A DNA stretch of 64,000 nt from Antarcticirhabdus aurantiaca (lineage in GTDB: Bacteria > Pseudomonadota > Alphaproteobacteria > Rhizobiales > Rhizobiaceae), in the NCBI RefSeq assembly GCF_009765365.1, contig NZ_VTOM01000006.1, forward strand, positions 186,001-250,000. Direction: 5' to 3'. Position numbers and translations under genes: made by a program. Every line of letters begins with the position of its first letter. The first letter of the stretch is position 1. This document shows positions 48,550 to 57,411 of the stretch, in pieces. The notes beneath the pieces were generated by a model, which saw only the letters and a list, made by a program, of their open reading frames with translations, had not been told where the DNA came from and did no database searches.

Positions 48550-49563
48550 ATGACCACCGACTGGAACAAGCCGGAGGGATCCTCGGGATCGGCCTCCTTC
48601 GATCGAACCAAGGACGACGCGGCACAGGCGCGCAGCGCCGTCGACCGCGAGGCCGAAGAGGCCAAGCGCCAGGCGAGCCAGGGCTACCGCGCCGCGCGCG
48701 ACGAAGCCTCGAACCTCGCCGCCAAGGCCCGCGAGGAAGCCGGAGCCCGCGCCGAGGGCGCCAAGGACTTCGCCGCCGGCAGCATCGAGGACTTCGCCGC
48801 CGCCATCAAGAAGGCCTCCGACGAGCTCGGCGGCCGCGATCAGTCGATGGCCGCCAACCTCGTCCGCCAGGCCGCGGGCGGCCTCGAGGACGTGTCGCGC
48901 TCGCTGAAGGGCCAGAGCATCGAGGACATCGCCCGCTCGGTGTCCGGCTTCGCCCGCCGCCAGCCGGCCGCCTTCCTGATCGGCGCGGCGCTGGCCGGCG
49001 TCGCCATCGGCCGCTTCGCCCGCGCTTCGAGCGAGCATCCCGACGGTTATCGCGGCGATCGCGGCTACGACCGCGACGAGCGCGATTACGGCCGCCGCGG
49101 CTACGATTATTCCGACGACCGCAACGATTATTCGCAGAACCGCGCGGGCGCACGCGCCCACGCCTCCGGCACCTCATCCTCCGGCAGCTACGGCACGCAG
49201 GGGCCCGGCACGGCCTCGACGTTGCGCAGCGGCGACACCAGCCTCGGCGGCACCGTGTCCGGCACGACGGGCGCTGCGGCGGGACTGACCGGCACGGGCA
49301 GCACGGGGGCAGGGTCGAGCACGGGTTCGGGCTCGGGTTCAAGCTTCGGCGCGCCGGGCACCGGTGCCGGCTCGGTCGGACCGGCGGCGACCGCCGGCTC
49401 AACGACGGGCGCGGGCCTCACCGGCTCGAACGCCTTCGGCTCCGGGATGAGCGGGGCGGGCGCAAGCGGCGGCGCTTCGACCACGACGGCAAGCTCCGGC
49501 ACCACGCCCCCGATCAGGCATGCCGGCGGCACCGGAACGGGAGGATCGAACGATGGCCGCTGA
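48550..49563 (+). CDS. nutrient-deprivation-induced-type protein with Gly/Ser/Thr-rich tail
   Basis: 337 aa. Residues 1-120 are Ala/Glu/Lys-rich and helical (for example AEEAKRQASQGYRAARDEA), similar to apolipoprotein/LEA-like stress proteins; a short membrane-like stretch QPAAFLIGAALAGVAIGRF follows near 140-158; then a Tyr/Asp/Arg-rich patch; the last 130 residues are low-complexity Gly, Ser and Thr. Proteins of this build are named nutrient-deprivation induced in rhizobia. Second gene of the stress operon; its end overlaps the next start by 11 bases. Confidence 0.75.
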   Translation: MTTDWNKPEGSSGSASFDRTKDDAAQARSAVDREAEEAKRQASQGYRAARDEASNLAAKAREEAGARAEGAKDFAAGSIEDFAAAIKKASDELGGRDQSMAANLVRQAAGGLEDVSRSLKGQSIEDIARSVSGFARRQPAAFLIGAALAGVAIGRFARASSEHPDGYRGDRGYDRDERDYGRRGYDYSDDRNDYSQNRAGARAHASGTSSSGSYGTQGPGTASTLRSGDTSLGGTVSGTTGAAAGLTGTGSTGAGSSTGSGSGSSFGAPGTGAGSVGPAATAGSTTGAGLTGSNAFGSGMSGAGASGGASTTTASSGTTPPIRHAGGTGTGGSNDGR

Positions 49564-50017
49564 TTACCGCGACACCCAGGATTATCGCGACACCGCGGCG
49601 GCTTCAGGCGCCGCGGGCTCGGCGCCTCCCGGCGACAACGGCCTTCGGGCCGTGCCGGACCTCCTTGCCGGCCTCATCCGCGAAGCGGGCGAGCTCTTCC
49701 GCACGGAAGGCCAGCTCGTGCGCGCCGAGCTCTCGGACAAGATGCGGCAGGCCCAGGTCGGCGGCGGCTCCATCGCCGCCGGCGCCATCTGCCTCCTGGT
49801 TTCCCTCTTCGTCCTGTCGCAGGCGCTCGTGGTGGCGCTCGGCAAGTACATCGACACCGCCTGGGCGGCGCTGGCCGTCGGCGTCCTCTTCGCGGTGATC
49901 GGCGCCATTCTCCTGATGAAGGGCAAGAAGGACCTCGAACCCACCAGCCTGACGCCGGACCGCACCGTCCGCCAGCTCGGCAAGGACACCGAACTCGTGA
50001 AGGACCAGACCCGATGA
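49553..50017 (+). CDS. holin-like (phage holin superfamily III) membrane protein
   Basis: 154 aa with a soluble N-terminus, an amphipathic helix (LAGLIREAGELFRTEGQLVRAEL) and two membrane segments (about 80-105 and 110-133). This is the pattern of the family PF07332, often called phage holin but here plainly chromosomal and not near phage genes. The start has GGGAGGA nine bases ahead. It overlaps both neighbours, so translation is coupled. Probably an envelope stress protein. Confidence 0.82.
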   Translation: MAADYRDTQDYRDTAAASGAAGSAPPGDNGLRAVPDLLAGLIREAGELFRTEGQLVRAELSDKMRQAQVGGGSIAAGAICLLVSLFVLSQALVVALGKYIDTAWAALAVGVLFAVIGAILLMKGKKDLEPTSLTPDRTVRQLGKDTELVKDQTR

Positions 50018-51246
50018 GCACGGAAACCGATCGTCTCGAGCGCGAGGCAGAGTCCCGCCGCGCCAATGTCGACGCCACGCTCGACGCGCTGCGCGACCGC
50101 TTGTCGGTGAACAGCATCGTCGACGAGGTCACGACGCTGGTCCGCAACGGCAACGGCGCGGATCTCGCCCGCAATTTCGGCCGTCAGGTGCGCGACAATC
50201 CGCTCGCCCTCGGCCTCGTCGGCGCCGGTCTCGCCTGGCTCTTTGCAGGGCCGGGCGTGCGCGACGGCGCCGGAAACCTGCGTCGGTCCTACGACGACTG
50301 GCGCTACGACCGCTTCGAGGAAGCCTTTCCGCCGGACGGCCAGGGTCGTCGCGACGCGGACCACGCTTATCGCGGCAGCAGCGGCTACGGGCGCGACACG
50401 GCCCGCGGCTACGCCTCGGACTACGGCGCGGACCGCGCCCGCGACTTCTCATCGGGCCAGGCTTACGGATCGCACCGTCCGGGGACCGTCGGCTATACCG
50501 GCCCGAGCGGCGGCGAGCACGATGGTCCGGGCTTGAGCGAGCGGGCGCGCGATGCGGCAAGCTCGGCCGGAAGCCGCATCTCGGGTGCCGCCTCCTCGGC
50601 CGCGAGCGGCATTTCGGGCGCGGCCTCCTCGACGGCCGACGGCATCTCCGGCGCCGCCTCTTCGACGGCGGACGCGGTCTCGGGTGCGGCGCGCTCGGCC
50701 TATGGCAGCGCTTCGCGCTTCGGTGAGAGCGCCCGCGAGGCCGCCTGGCGGGCGGAAGAAGCGGCCGAGCGCGGCCTTCGCAGCGCCGGCGACAACCTCG
50801 CCTATGCCGGGCGCCGGGTGCGCCGCAGCTTCCTCGACACGCTGGCGGAGGAGCCGCTGGTGGTCGGCGCGGTTGCGCTCGCCATCGGCGCGGCGATCGG
50901 CGCGGCGATCCCCTCGACCCGCCGCGAGGACGAACTGTTCGGCGACGCGCGCGACCGGCTGCGCGACGAGGCCTATGCCTACGGCCGCGACGCGATGCAC
51001 CGGGCCGAATCGGTCGCCGAGAAGACCTATCAGGCGGCGAGCGAAGAGGCCGAGAAGAAGGGCCTGAAACCCACCGGCGAGGGCGAGACCCTGGCCGAGA
51101 AGGTCGGCTCCGTCGCCCGCACGGCCGTGGAGACGGCGCGCTCCGAGGTCAAGAACGAGACGCAGGGCGCTCGCGGCGACCAAGGCCAAGGCCAGGACAA
51201 GGACCAGGGCCAGCAGCGCGCCGGCGGTGCGTCCTCGGCGGCGTAG
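50014..51246 (+). CDS. DUF3618 protein with 11-residue repeats
   Basis: 410 aa. Residues 1-60 match DUF3618 (LEREAESRRANVDATLDALRDRL), with a first membrane-like stretch PLALGLVGAGLAWLFAG and a second, EEPLVVGAVALAIGAAIGAAIP, near residues 280-305. Between them, residues 188-231 hold four 11-residue units of the type GISGAASSTAD. The C-terminal 100 residues are charged and helical. The pattern resembles late-embryogenesis-abundant and apolipoprotein-like stress proteins. It is coupled to the holin-like gene (ATGA) and closes the operon. Confidence 0.82.
   Translation: MSTETDRLEREAESRRANVDATLDALRDRLSVNSIVDEVTTLVRNGNGADLARNFGRQVRDNPLALGLVGAGLAWLFAGPGVRDGAGNLRRSYDDWRYDRFEEAFPPDGQGRRDADHAYRGSSGYGRDTARGYASDYGADRARDFSSGQAYGSHRPGTVGYTGPSGGEHDGPGLSERARDAASSAGSRISGAASSAASGISGAASSTADGISGAASSTADAVSGAARSAYGSASRFGESAREAAWRAEEAAERGLRSAGDNLAYAGRRVRRSFLDTLAEEPLVVGAVALAIGAAIGAAIPSTRREDELFGDARDRLRDEAYAYGRDAMHRAESVAEKTYQAASEEAEKKGLKPTGEGETLAEKVGSVARTAVETARSEVKNETQGARGDQGQGQDKDQGQQRAGGASSAA
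50575..50706 (+). repeat. four tandem 33-bp units inside the DUF3618 gene
   Basis: Units at 50575, 50608, 50641 and 50674, each 33 bases and 11 codons, encode ISGAASS-type peptides. Units 2 and 3 are the closest; the fourth is diverged (AVSGAARSAY). Confidence 0.85.
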
Positions 51247-51273
51247 GCGACCAAAGCGACGCGACAATGCAGG

Positions 51274-51315
51274 AAGGCCCGGCGCTTCGACGGAAGCGCC
51301 GGGCCTTCGTTTGTT
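51274..51315 (+). terminator. terminator of the stress operon
   Basis: A perfect 15-bp stem AAGGCCCGGCGCTTC / GAAGCGCCGGGCCTT with a 4-base loop, then CGTTTGTT. It faces the pbp gene. Confidence 0.88.
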
Positions 51316-51357
51316 CGTGAACGAGCGACGGGGAGGAGCGCGGCGCTTCTCGGCGTT

Positions 51358-54030
51358 CTAGCCGCCGAAGAGGCCGCGGAACAACGAGCGATCGCCGGCG
51401 CGCCCTTCCAGAACCGCGTCGGGCGGAAGCTGGCTCGGATCGATGCGCGCGGGCGGCTCGACGTAGACGTCGCCGGGCGGCATCGGGCGCCCGCCCGCTT
51501 CGTCGTAGTAGTATTCGTCCGGCGGCAGTTCGCCATATTCCGGCAGGCCCGGATCGGCGCCGTAGGGCGACAGCTCCGGATCGGCGCTCTCGCCGCGATA
51601 GGTCGGATCGTCCGGCATCGGATATTCGGTATAGGCCGGCTCGCCGCGGCTTGCCTGCTGGGGTTGGGGCTGAGGCTGCCCTGCCGGCGGCTGGATCGGC
51701 TGGCCGGAGGCGTCGAACGGGTCGATGCCGGATGCGTAAGGGTCGGCGCTCGTCGGCAGCTGGCCGCCGGCGGCCGGGTCGAGACCGACCGGGTTGCCCT
51801 GAGGATCGATGCCCTGCGGCTGGCCGGCGCTCGCCGTCAGCGGCGGGTGCTCGGCCCCGATCACGTAGTTGCCGGGCAGCGGCATGGGGCTGAGCCCCTC
51901 GTGCGCGGCCGTCATGAAGCGCGAGAAGGCCTCGGCCGGCAGCGAGCCGCCCGTCACCTTCTTCATCAGGGCGCCGTTGTCGTTGCCGAGCCAGACGCCG
52001 GCGACGAGGTTCGAGGTGTAGCCGACGAACCAGGCGTCCTTGAAGTCCTGGGTCGTGCCGCTTTTTCCCGCGGTCTGCCAGCCCTCGACCTGCGCCTTGC
52101 GGCCCGTGCCCTTGGTGACGACGCCCATCAGCATCGAGTTCATCATGCCGACGTCCTCGCTCGGCACGACGATCGGCGGCACCTCGGCGCCGCGCTCGTA
52201 GAGGACGCGGCCGTTCTCGGTGGTCACGCGGTTCACGAGGTGCGGCTTGGCGAGATAGCCGCCGTTCGCCCAAGGGGCATAGGCGCCCGTCAGCTCCATG
52301 AGGGAGACTTCGGAGGTGCCGAGCGCCAGGGACGCGTTGTCGACCATCGGCGAGGCGATGCCGAGCCGGTTGGCGGTCTGGATCACGGTCGCCGGGCCGA
52401 CGTCGGCGGTGATCTTGGCGGCCACCGTGTTCAAGGACTTCGCGACCGCTTCGGCCATGGTCACCTGGCCGCGGAACTTGCCGTCGTAGTTCTGCGGCTG
52501 CCAGTTGCCGATCCGCACCGGCGTGTCGTTCATCATCGATTCCGGCCGCCAGCCGAATTCGAGCGCCGCCTCGTAGACGAAGGGCTTGAAGGCCGAGCCC
52601 GGCTGGCGCTTGGCGTCGACCGCCCGGTTGAACTGCGAGGACGCGTAGTCGCGCCCGCCGACCATCGCCCGGATGGCGCCGGTGCCGTCGATGGCGACGA
52701 GCGCGCCCTGGGAAACGTTCTGCTTGGCGCCGTCGACGGTCTGGCGGATGGCCTTCTCGGCGGCGGCGTTGAGGTCGAGGTCGAGCGTCGTTTCCACGAC
52801 GACGTCCTCCTTCACCTCGCCGACGAGGGCCTTGATGTCGCGCATCACGAGGTCGGCGGCGTAGTTCTCGGCGCCCGTCCAGAAGGCCTTGGCCTGCGTC
52901 GGCTCTCGCCTGCGGGCGGCGTCGAACTGCTCGCGGGTGATGAAGCCCTCCTCGAGCATCGCCTGCAGCACGACCTCGGCGCGAGCCTGGGCCGCGGCCG
53001 GGTCGTTGGCGGGCGACAGCCGCGAGGGCGCCTTCAGGACGCCGGCGAGAAGCGCCGCCTCGCCGAGGTCGACCTCGTCCGGGCTCTTGTTGAAGTAGCG
53101 CCGGGCCGCCGCGTCCACGCCCGTCGCGCCCGAGCCGAAATAAACGCGGTTGAGGTACATCTCCAGGATCTGATCCTTGGAGAAGCGCGATTCCAGCCAG
53201 AGCGACAGGACCGCTTCCTGGATCTTGCGCTGGATGGTCTGGTCGGGATTGAGGAAGATGTTCTTGGCGAGCTGCTGGGTCAGCGTCGAGCCGCCCTGGA
53301 CGGTCTCGCCCGCCGCCATGTTCTGCGAGAAGGCGCGCACGATGCCGATGGGGTCGACGCCCCAATGGTCGTAGAAGCGCCGGTCCTCGATGGCCATCAC
53401 CGCCTGCGGGATGAAGGGGCTCATCTGGTCGAGCGCCACCTCCTTGCCGCCGGTGATGCCGCGATTGGCGACGAGGTCGCCGGTCACCGAGACGATCTTG
53501 ACGTTGGGCGGCCGGGCCGGGATCTCCCAGGCCTCCTGCGGCAGCTTCACCGCGAACCAGCCGACGACGCAGGCGACCGCGACGCCGCCCCAGAGGCCCA
53601 TGAACAGGAACAAGCGGAACACGTGGCCGAGAAAGGAGCGCCGGCGCTTGGGAGCCCGGCCGCCGCCGCCCGAGGACGAGCCGCCGCCGCCGCGCCCGCC
53701 GAACCAGCCGCGCCGGGCGCCGCCGCTCTTGGTCGCCGCGCGGGTCTTGGCCGCCTTGGGCGCGGCGCGCGTGGAACGGGACGCTGCGGCGCGGGCCATG
53801 GAATCGTCCTCGTGGTCGTCGATCCCGTCGAAGAACTCGTCGCGGCCGCGGCCGGCCCCATCTGGGCCGCCGAAGCCGGGATCGCGCGGGCTGGCACGGC
53901 GGGCGGTTGCGCGCGCCGGCCCCACCACCGCCCTGTCGTCGGTGCTGATCGAGAAGTGTCCCTCGTCGCGGTCGTTCGCCGCGCCGCCGAAGGTCGGCTC
54001 GATGCGCTCCTGGCCGTTACGTCGCGCCAT
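51358..54030 (-). CDS. penicillin-binding protein 1A family (transglycosylase/transpeptidase)
   Basis: 890 aa bifunctional class A PBP. A long basic, disordered cytoplasmic N-terminus (1-135) precedes one membrane segment (about 136-160). The GT51 domain shows the catalytic Glu215 in EDRRFYDHWG and GGSTLTQQLAKN; the transpeptidase domain has SAFK, SLN and KSGTT. The C-terminal tail is Pro/Gln/Asp-rich (PQPQPQQ). It polymerises and cross-links peptidoglycan. The start MARRNGQERIEP at 54030 has GGGGA just upstream; a frame open to 54207 is not preferred. Confidence 0.93.
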   Translation of the reverse strand: MARRNGQERIEPTFGGAANDRDEGHFSISTDDRAVVGPARATARRASPRDPGFGGPDGAGRGRDEFFDGIDDHEDDSMARAAASRSTRAAPKAAKTRAATKSGGARRGWFGGRGGGGSSSGGGGRAPKRRRSFLGHVFRLFLFMGLWGGVAVACVVGWFAVKLPQEAWEIPARPPNVKIVSVTGDLVANRGITGGKEVALDQMSPFIPQAVMAIEDRRFYDHWGVDPIGIVRAFSQNMAAGETVQGGSTLTQQLAKNIFLNPDQTIQRKIQEAVLSLWLESRFSKDQILEMYLNRVYFGSGATGVDAAARRYFNKSPDEVDLGEAALLAGVLKAPSRLSPANDPAAAQARAEVVLQAMLEEGFITREQFDAARRREPTQAKAFWTGAENYAADLVMRDIKALVGEVKEDVVVETTLDLDLNAAAEKAIRQTVDGAKQNVSQGALVAIDGTGAIRAMVGGRDYASSQFNRAVDAKRQPGSAFKPFVYEAALEFGWRPESMMNDTPVRIGNWQPQNYDGKFRGQVTMAEAVAKSLNTVAAKITADVGPATVIQTANRLGIASPMVDNASLALGTSEVSLMELTGAYAPWANGGYLAKPHLVNRVTTENGRVLYERGAEVPPIVVPSEDVGMMNSMLMGVVTKGTGRKAQVEGWQTAGKSGTTQDFKDAWFVGYTSNLVAGVWLGNDNGALMKKVTGGSLPAEAFSRFMTAAHEGLSPMPLPGNYVIGAEHPPLTASAGQPQGIDPQGNPVGLDPAAGGQLPTSADPYASGIDPFDASGQPIQPPAGQPQPQPQQASRGEPAYTEYPMPDDPTYRGESADPELSPYGADPGLPEYGELPPDEYYYDEAGGRPMPPGDVYVEPPARIDPSQLPPDAVLEGRAGDRSLFRGLFGG

Positions 54031-54500
54031 TGATCCCCGTTCGCAGCATTCGCGGCGGACGGCTTCCCGCGCGCCGGCAGGTGCCGGCGGCGCGAAGCGC
54101 GAACGCCTCCGCATCCCCTCGCCGCCCACCGCCGCGCCCTTCTTTTCGGGGCAACTCCTGCCGTGGACGAAATCCGATCGGCCCACCTGTCCGCAGCTCT
54201 CCTGCAAGGGAAGCGGCGGGGCGGGCGCGACCGGGACGGGTGGAGACTAAATGCGGCGATTTAACGTGTCGTTAGCCAGAGGGGCCGCCAGTCCGTCAGG
54301 ACCAGCAGGCACGCTCGGGTTGCGGACGTGCGGCGCTCCGCTTGCTTGCCCCCCTTCAGCTCGGGACGCGGAATTCCCCTGGGCCGATCGATCGCCGCGC
54401 GAGACAGGGCCATGGCGGCCAACATCTCGAGCCGGCCGGCCCGCGCCGTTTCCTCGTCGCCGTCGCCGTCCTTGCGGCTCTCGGCTTCCCGGTGGGATCG
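54031..54500. other. 470-base intergenic region, no gene seen
   Basis: Lies between the pbp start and the mipA stop, both on the minus strand. It must hold the pbp promoter. Several open frames cross it but none has a ribosome site or recognisable product. A few short GC hairpins are present; none is followed by a T run. Confidence 0.5.
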
Positions 54501-55319
54501 TCAGAACAGGTCGACGGAGAAGCGCTTGGACAGGCCGAGGCCGAACGTGAACTGGTCCTCCGAGCCCTCCTCCTGCACGACGGGCGAGTCCTTGGCGTCG
54601 CCGACGAGGCGCATGTAGGAGCCTTCGGCATTGAGGAACCAGGTGGGCGCGAACTCGTAGCGCGCCGAGGCCTCGAGGCCGACCGACTTGAAGCCGCCAT
54701 CGGCCTCGAAGGCGTCGAACTTGCCCCCCGAACGGACGAACTCGTCCGGGTCGACGCCGAAATAGGTGTCCATGTAGTCGTCGGAAGCGAAGGTGGCGCG
54801 CGGGCCGGCCTTCAGGAGCAGCGCCTGGCTCGGACGGGCGATGGCGTTGGCGCCGAGCGCGCCGACGAAGCCCTCCGCACCGCCGAAGGCGTAGCGCGCC
54901 TCGCCGTAGATCTCGGCGTTCTCCCACTCGTAGCCGAGCTTCAGGCCCGCCTCGTAGGTCGCGTCGACGTCGTCGAGACCGTCGAGGTCGTCGTCGTCCC
55001 GCTCGCCGTTGTAGCCGAAGGACGGACCGATCGAGAGGCCGCCGCCCTGCGGGTTGATGCTGCCGAAGGTGACGAGGCCGGGGATGCTGAGATAGTCGAG
55101 GCCGAGGATCGGCCAGGGCGAGGCCTCGTAGTCGTCCGAGCCCTCGTATTCGGGCGAGACCGCGACGCCCGCGCCGAGTTCGAACACCGCGTCGATGCGC
55201 TCGTCGGGCGTGGCCACGCCCTGCGGCGGCAGTTCGTAGGGGTCGGCGGCCAGCGCCGGCGCGTCGCTCGCCGCAGCCAGAGCGAGAACGGCGAAGGAAA
55301 GAACGGCGCGGCGGCTCAT
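54501..55319 (-). CDS. MipA/OmpV family outer-membrane protein
   Basis: 272 aa with signal peptide (MSRRAVLSFAVLALAAASDAPALA) and alternating beta strands ending in the outer-membrane aromatic terminus RFSVDLF. GAGVAVSPEYEGSDDYEASPWP is the family signature. MipA proteins are barrel proteins tied to peptidoglycan synthesis machinery; the nearby PBP1A gene fits. The start has GGAGACCG eight bases ahead. Confidence 0.9.
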   Translation of the reverse strand: MSRRAVLSFAVLALAAASDAPALAADPYELPPQGVATPDERIDAVFELGAGVAVSPEYEGSDDYEASPWPILGLDYLSIPGLVTFGSINPQGGGLSIGPSFGYNGERDDDDLDGLDDVDATYEAGLKLGYEWENAEIYGEARYAFGGAEGFVGALGANAIARPSQALLLKAGPRATFASDDYMDTYFGVDPDEFVRSGGKFDAFEADGGFKSVGLEASARYEFAPTWFLNAEGSYMRLVGDAKDSPVVQEEGSEDQFTFGLGLSKRFSVDLF

Positions 55320-55625
55320 GAACGGTCTCCGGATAAGGGTCGCGGGAGGGTCGAGGACCTGCGCGCCTCGGCATCCGGTGTACCGCAGGGGCCCTTACCG
55401 GCAAGCTGCATCCGGGCACGCCGACGCCGCGAAAGCGTCGCGGCTGCGCTTCGCCGCGCCAGCGTGGCAGCGGAGCCACATGCGAATCGATGCGATCGGC
55501 GGCTTTTTCCCGCCCCTCCGGTTCAGCTCAGGGCTGCGATGGTCTAACTTCGGCGCGCGTCCGCGTAAGGCTGCCGGAAAGCGGCACCCGGCGCGGCTGC
55601 GAGTTTCGATTTGGGAGGATGTTTG
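55320..55625. other. 306-base divergent promoter region, no gene seen
   Basis: Separates mipA and the tctC-like gene. No clear sigma-70 boxes, operators or small genes were seen; a short hairpin GACGC/GCGTC lies near 55425-55440. Confidence 0.45.
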
Positions 55626-56615
55626 GTGAAACGCAGATCATTCCTGGCCAGCGCGGTCGCCGCGCTCGCCGTCGGCTCGGCCCTCGTCTTCGGCAATCCG
55701 GCCCACGCGCAGAGCGACTTCCCCTCGCAGCCGGTCACGCTGGTCGTGCCCTTCGCGGCGGGCGGCTCGACCGATCTCGTGGCGCGCCTCATCGCCCAGA
55801 AGATGAGCGAGACGCTCGGCCAGCAGGTGCTCGTCGACAACAAGGGCGGGGCCGGCGGCAATCTCGGCGCGGGCTACGTCGCGCAGGCCGAGCCCGACGG
55901 CTACACGATCCTGATGGGCACGATCGCCACCCACGCCCTCGCCCCCTCGCTCTACAGCAACCTGCCCTTCGACCCGGTGACGGACTTCGAGCCGATCGCC
56001 CTCCTCGTCACCGTGCCGAACGTCCTCACCGTCAACAAGGACTATCCGGCCAACACGGTGCAGGAGCTGATCGCCAAGCTGAAGGAGAACCCGGGCGGCG
56101 AGACCTGGTCGTCCTCGGGCAACGGCACGCCGCTGCACCTGTCGGGCGAGCTCTTCATGAAGCTGACCGGCACCGAGATGGTGCACGTCCCCTACAAGGG
56201 CTCGGGCCCGGCGCTCATCGACGCGATCTCGGGCGCGGTGCCGATCAACTTCGACAACCTTCCCTCCTCGACCGAGTACATCAAGGCCGGGCAGCTCAAG
56301 GCCCTGGCGGTGACGACGAAGACGCGCGCCGCGAGCTTCCCGGACGTCCCCACCATGGAGGAGGCGGGCGTCCCGGGCTACGAGACCAACACCTGGAACG
56401 CGCTCTTCGCCCCCGCCGGCACGCCGCCGGAGGTGATCGCCAAGCTGAACCAGGCGGCGAACGAGGCGATCTCCGATCCGGCGCTGAAGGCCCGCCTCGC
56501 CGAGGTCGGCGCGACCACGGTCGGCGGCACGCCCGAACAGCTCGCCGAGCACGTCAAGACCGAGATCGCCCGCTGGAAGCCGGTGATCGAGGAAGCCGGC
56601 GTCAAGATCGAGTAG
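55626..56615 (+). CDS. Bug/TctC-family substrate-binding protein, orphan
   Basis: 329 aa from the GTG at 55626, six bases after GGGAGGATG; the TTG at 55611 is inside the ribosome site. A twin-arginine-like signal VKRRSFLASAVAALAVG leads the protein. The TctC pattern is clear (PVTLVVPFAAGGSTDLVARL, VHVPYKGSGPALIDAISG, WNALFAPAGTP). These periplasmic proteins bind carboxylates for TctAB transporters, but no tctA or tctB lies here. A terminator-like hairpin follows. Confidence 0.9.
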   Translation: MKRRSFLASAVAALAVGSALVFGNPAHAQSDFPSQPVTLVVPFAAGGSTDLVARLIAQKMSETLGQQVLVDNKGGAGGNLGAGYVAQAEPDGYTILMGTIATHALAPSLYSNLPFDPVTDFEPIALLVTVPNVLTVNKDYPANTVQELIAKLKENPGGETWSSSGNGTPLHLSGELFMKLTGTEMVHVPYKGSGPALIDAISGAVPINFDNLPSSTEYIKAGQLKALAVTTKTRAASFPDVPTMEEAGVPGYETNTWNALFAPAGTPPEVIAKLNQAANEAISDPALKARLAEVGATTVGGTPEQLAEHVKTEIARWKPVIEEAGVKIE

Positions 56616-56629
56616 CGCGCCCCGCCAAG

Positions 56630-56662
56630 GCCTCCCGCGGCAGGTCGCGGGAGGCTTCGATT
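56630..56662 (+). terminator. terminator-like hairpin after the tctC-type gene
   Basis: Stem GCCTCCCGCG / CGCGGGAGGC with a 6-base loop, followed by TTCGATT. The T run is short. Confidence 0.55.
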
Positions 56663-56840
56663 CACCAGTTCGACGAGTTTCGCCGAGGAAACCCATCCAC
56701 GGCCACGGAACGTGAGGACGTGGCGACCGACTTCCCTTAAGGCAGGGACGCGCAGACGTTGCGCGGCTAACGGCGGCTGGCGGCCCGTGGAACGGGCGCG
56801 GGGCCGGCGCGGCTGTCACCTCACGAAAGCCATCTCAGCG

Positions 56841-57335
56841 ATGAAGACCCTTCTCCTCGGGGCGCTTGCCGCCCTCGCTCTCGGTTCCGCCGCCAGCGCC
56901 GAGACCCTCCAGTTCCCGAGCGACGCGCCGGTCGCGTCGATCACCGTGCCGGAGGGCTGGACGGGCGAGGAGACCGAGGCCGGAGGAATCCAGGCCTTCT
57001 CGCCGGACGAGACCGTGTCCTTCTACGTCGACGTCGCCGCGTCCGAGTCCGCCGAGAAGGTGCTGACCGACGCGGCGAGCTTCCTGGACGAGAACGGCGT
57101 GACCATCGACGCGGCGAGCCAGCAGGACGGCACCGGAACGATCAACGGCATGCAGGCCGGCCTCACCAGCTGGAACGGCCAGGACGAGAACGGTCCGGTC
57201 AAGATCACGCTGGCGGCCGTGACCGCCTCGCCCCAGAACCTTCTGATCATCACCTACTGGGCGAGCCAGGAAGGCGGCGAGACGAACGACGCCGCGGTCC
57301 AGGCGATGGTCAACTCGCTGACCCCGGCCCCGTAA
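56841..57335 (+). CDS. exported 164-aa protein of unknown function
   Basis: A signal peptide (MKTLLLGALAALALGSAASAE) precedes an acidic beta-rich domain, for example ITVPEGWTGEETEAGGIQAFSPDE and VDVAASESAEKVLTDAASFL. The pattern of a substrate-free periplasmic domain in one copy resembles PsbP/histidine-kinase sensor-like small proteins but I cannot assign a family. It has its own strong terminator. The start at 56841 gives the signal peptide; an upstream extension does not. Confidence 0.75.
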   Translation: MKTLLLGALAALALGSAASAETLQFPSDAPVASITVPEGWTGEETEAGGIQAFSPDETVSFYVDVAASESAEKVLTDAASFLDENGVTIDAASQQDGTGTINGMQAGLTSWNGQDENGPVKITLAAVTASPQNLLIITYWASQEGGETNDAAVQAMVNSLTPAP

Positions 57336-57360
57336 GCCGAACCGCGACGCGCTCAACGAA

Positions 57361-57394
57361 GGGCCGGGGGATCGGCGATCCCCCGGCCCTTTTT
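57361..57394 (+). terminator. strong terminator between convergent genes
   Basis: A perfect 13-bp stem GGGCCGGGGGATC / GATCCCCCGGCCC with a 3-base loop, followed by TTTTT. Confidence 0.93.
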
Positions 57395-57411
57395 CGCGTT
57401 CGCGAGCAGGC

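Noticed and set aside
49195-49550. Possible tandem DNA repeat or CRISPR-like array
   Set aside because: It is Gly/Ser/Thr-codon low complexity within a gene; no regular spacers or conserved repeat unit.
49520-50017. Upstream ATG of the holin-like gene
   Set aside because: The ribosome site GGGAGGA lies between it and the ATG at 49553, so the latter is the real start.
49553-50017. Prophage remnant suggested by the holin-like gene
   Set aside because: No phage structural, lysis or integrase genes are nearby and the family is common in bacterial chromosomes.
51664-54033. Long plus-strand frame opposite the PBP1A gene
   Set aside because: Arg/Gly/Leu-rich shadow of a clearly coding gene with intact catalytic motifs on the other strand.
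54328-54618. 96-aa plus-strand frame in the pbp-mipA gap
   Set aside because: Ser/Arg-rich, no ribosome site, and it runs into the 3' end of mipA on the opposite strand.
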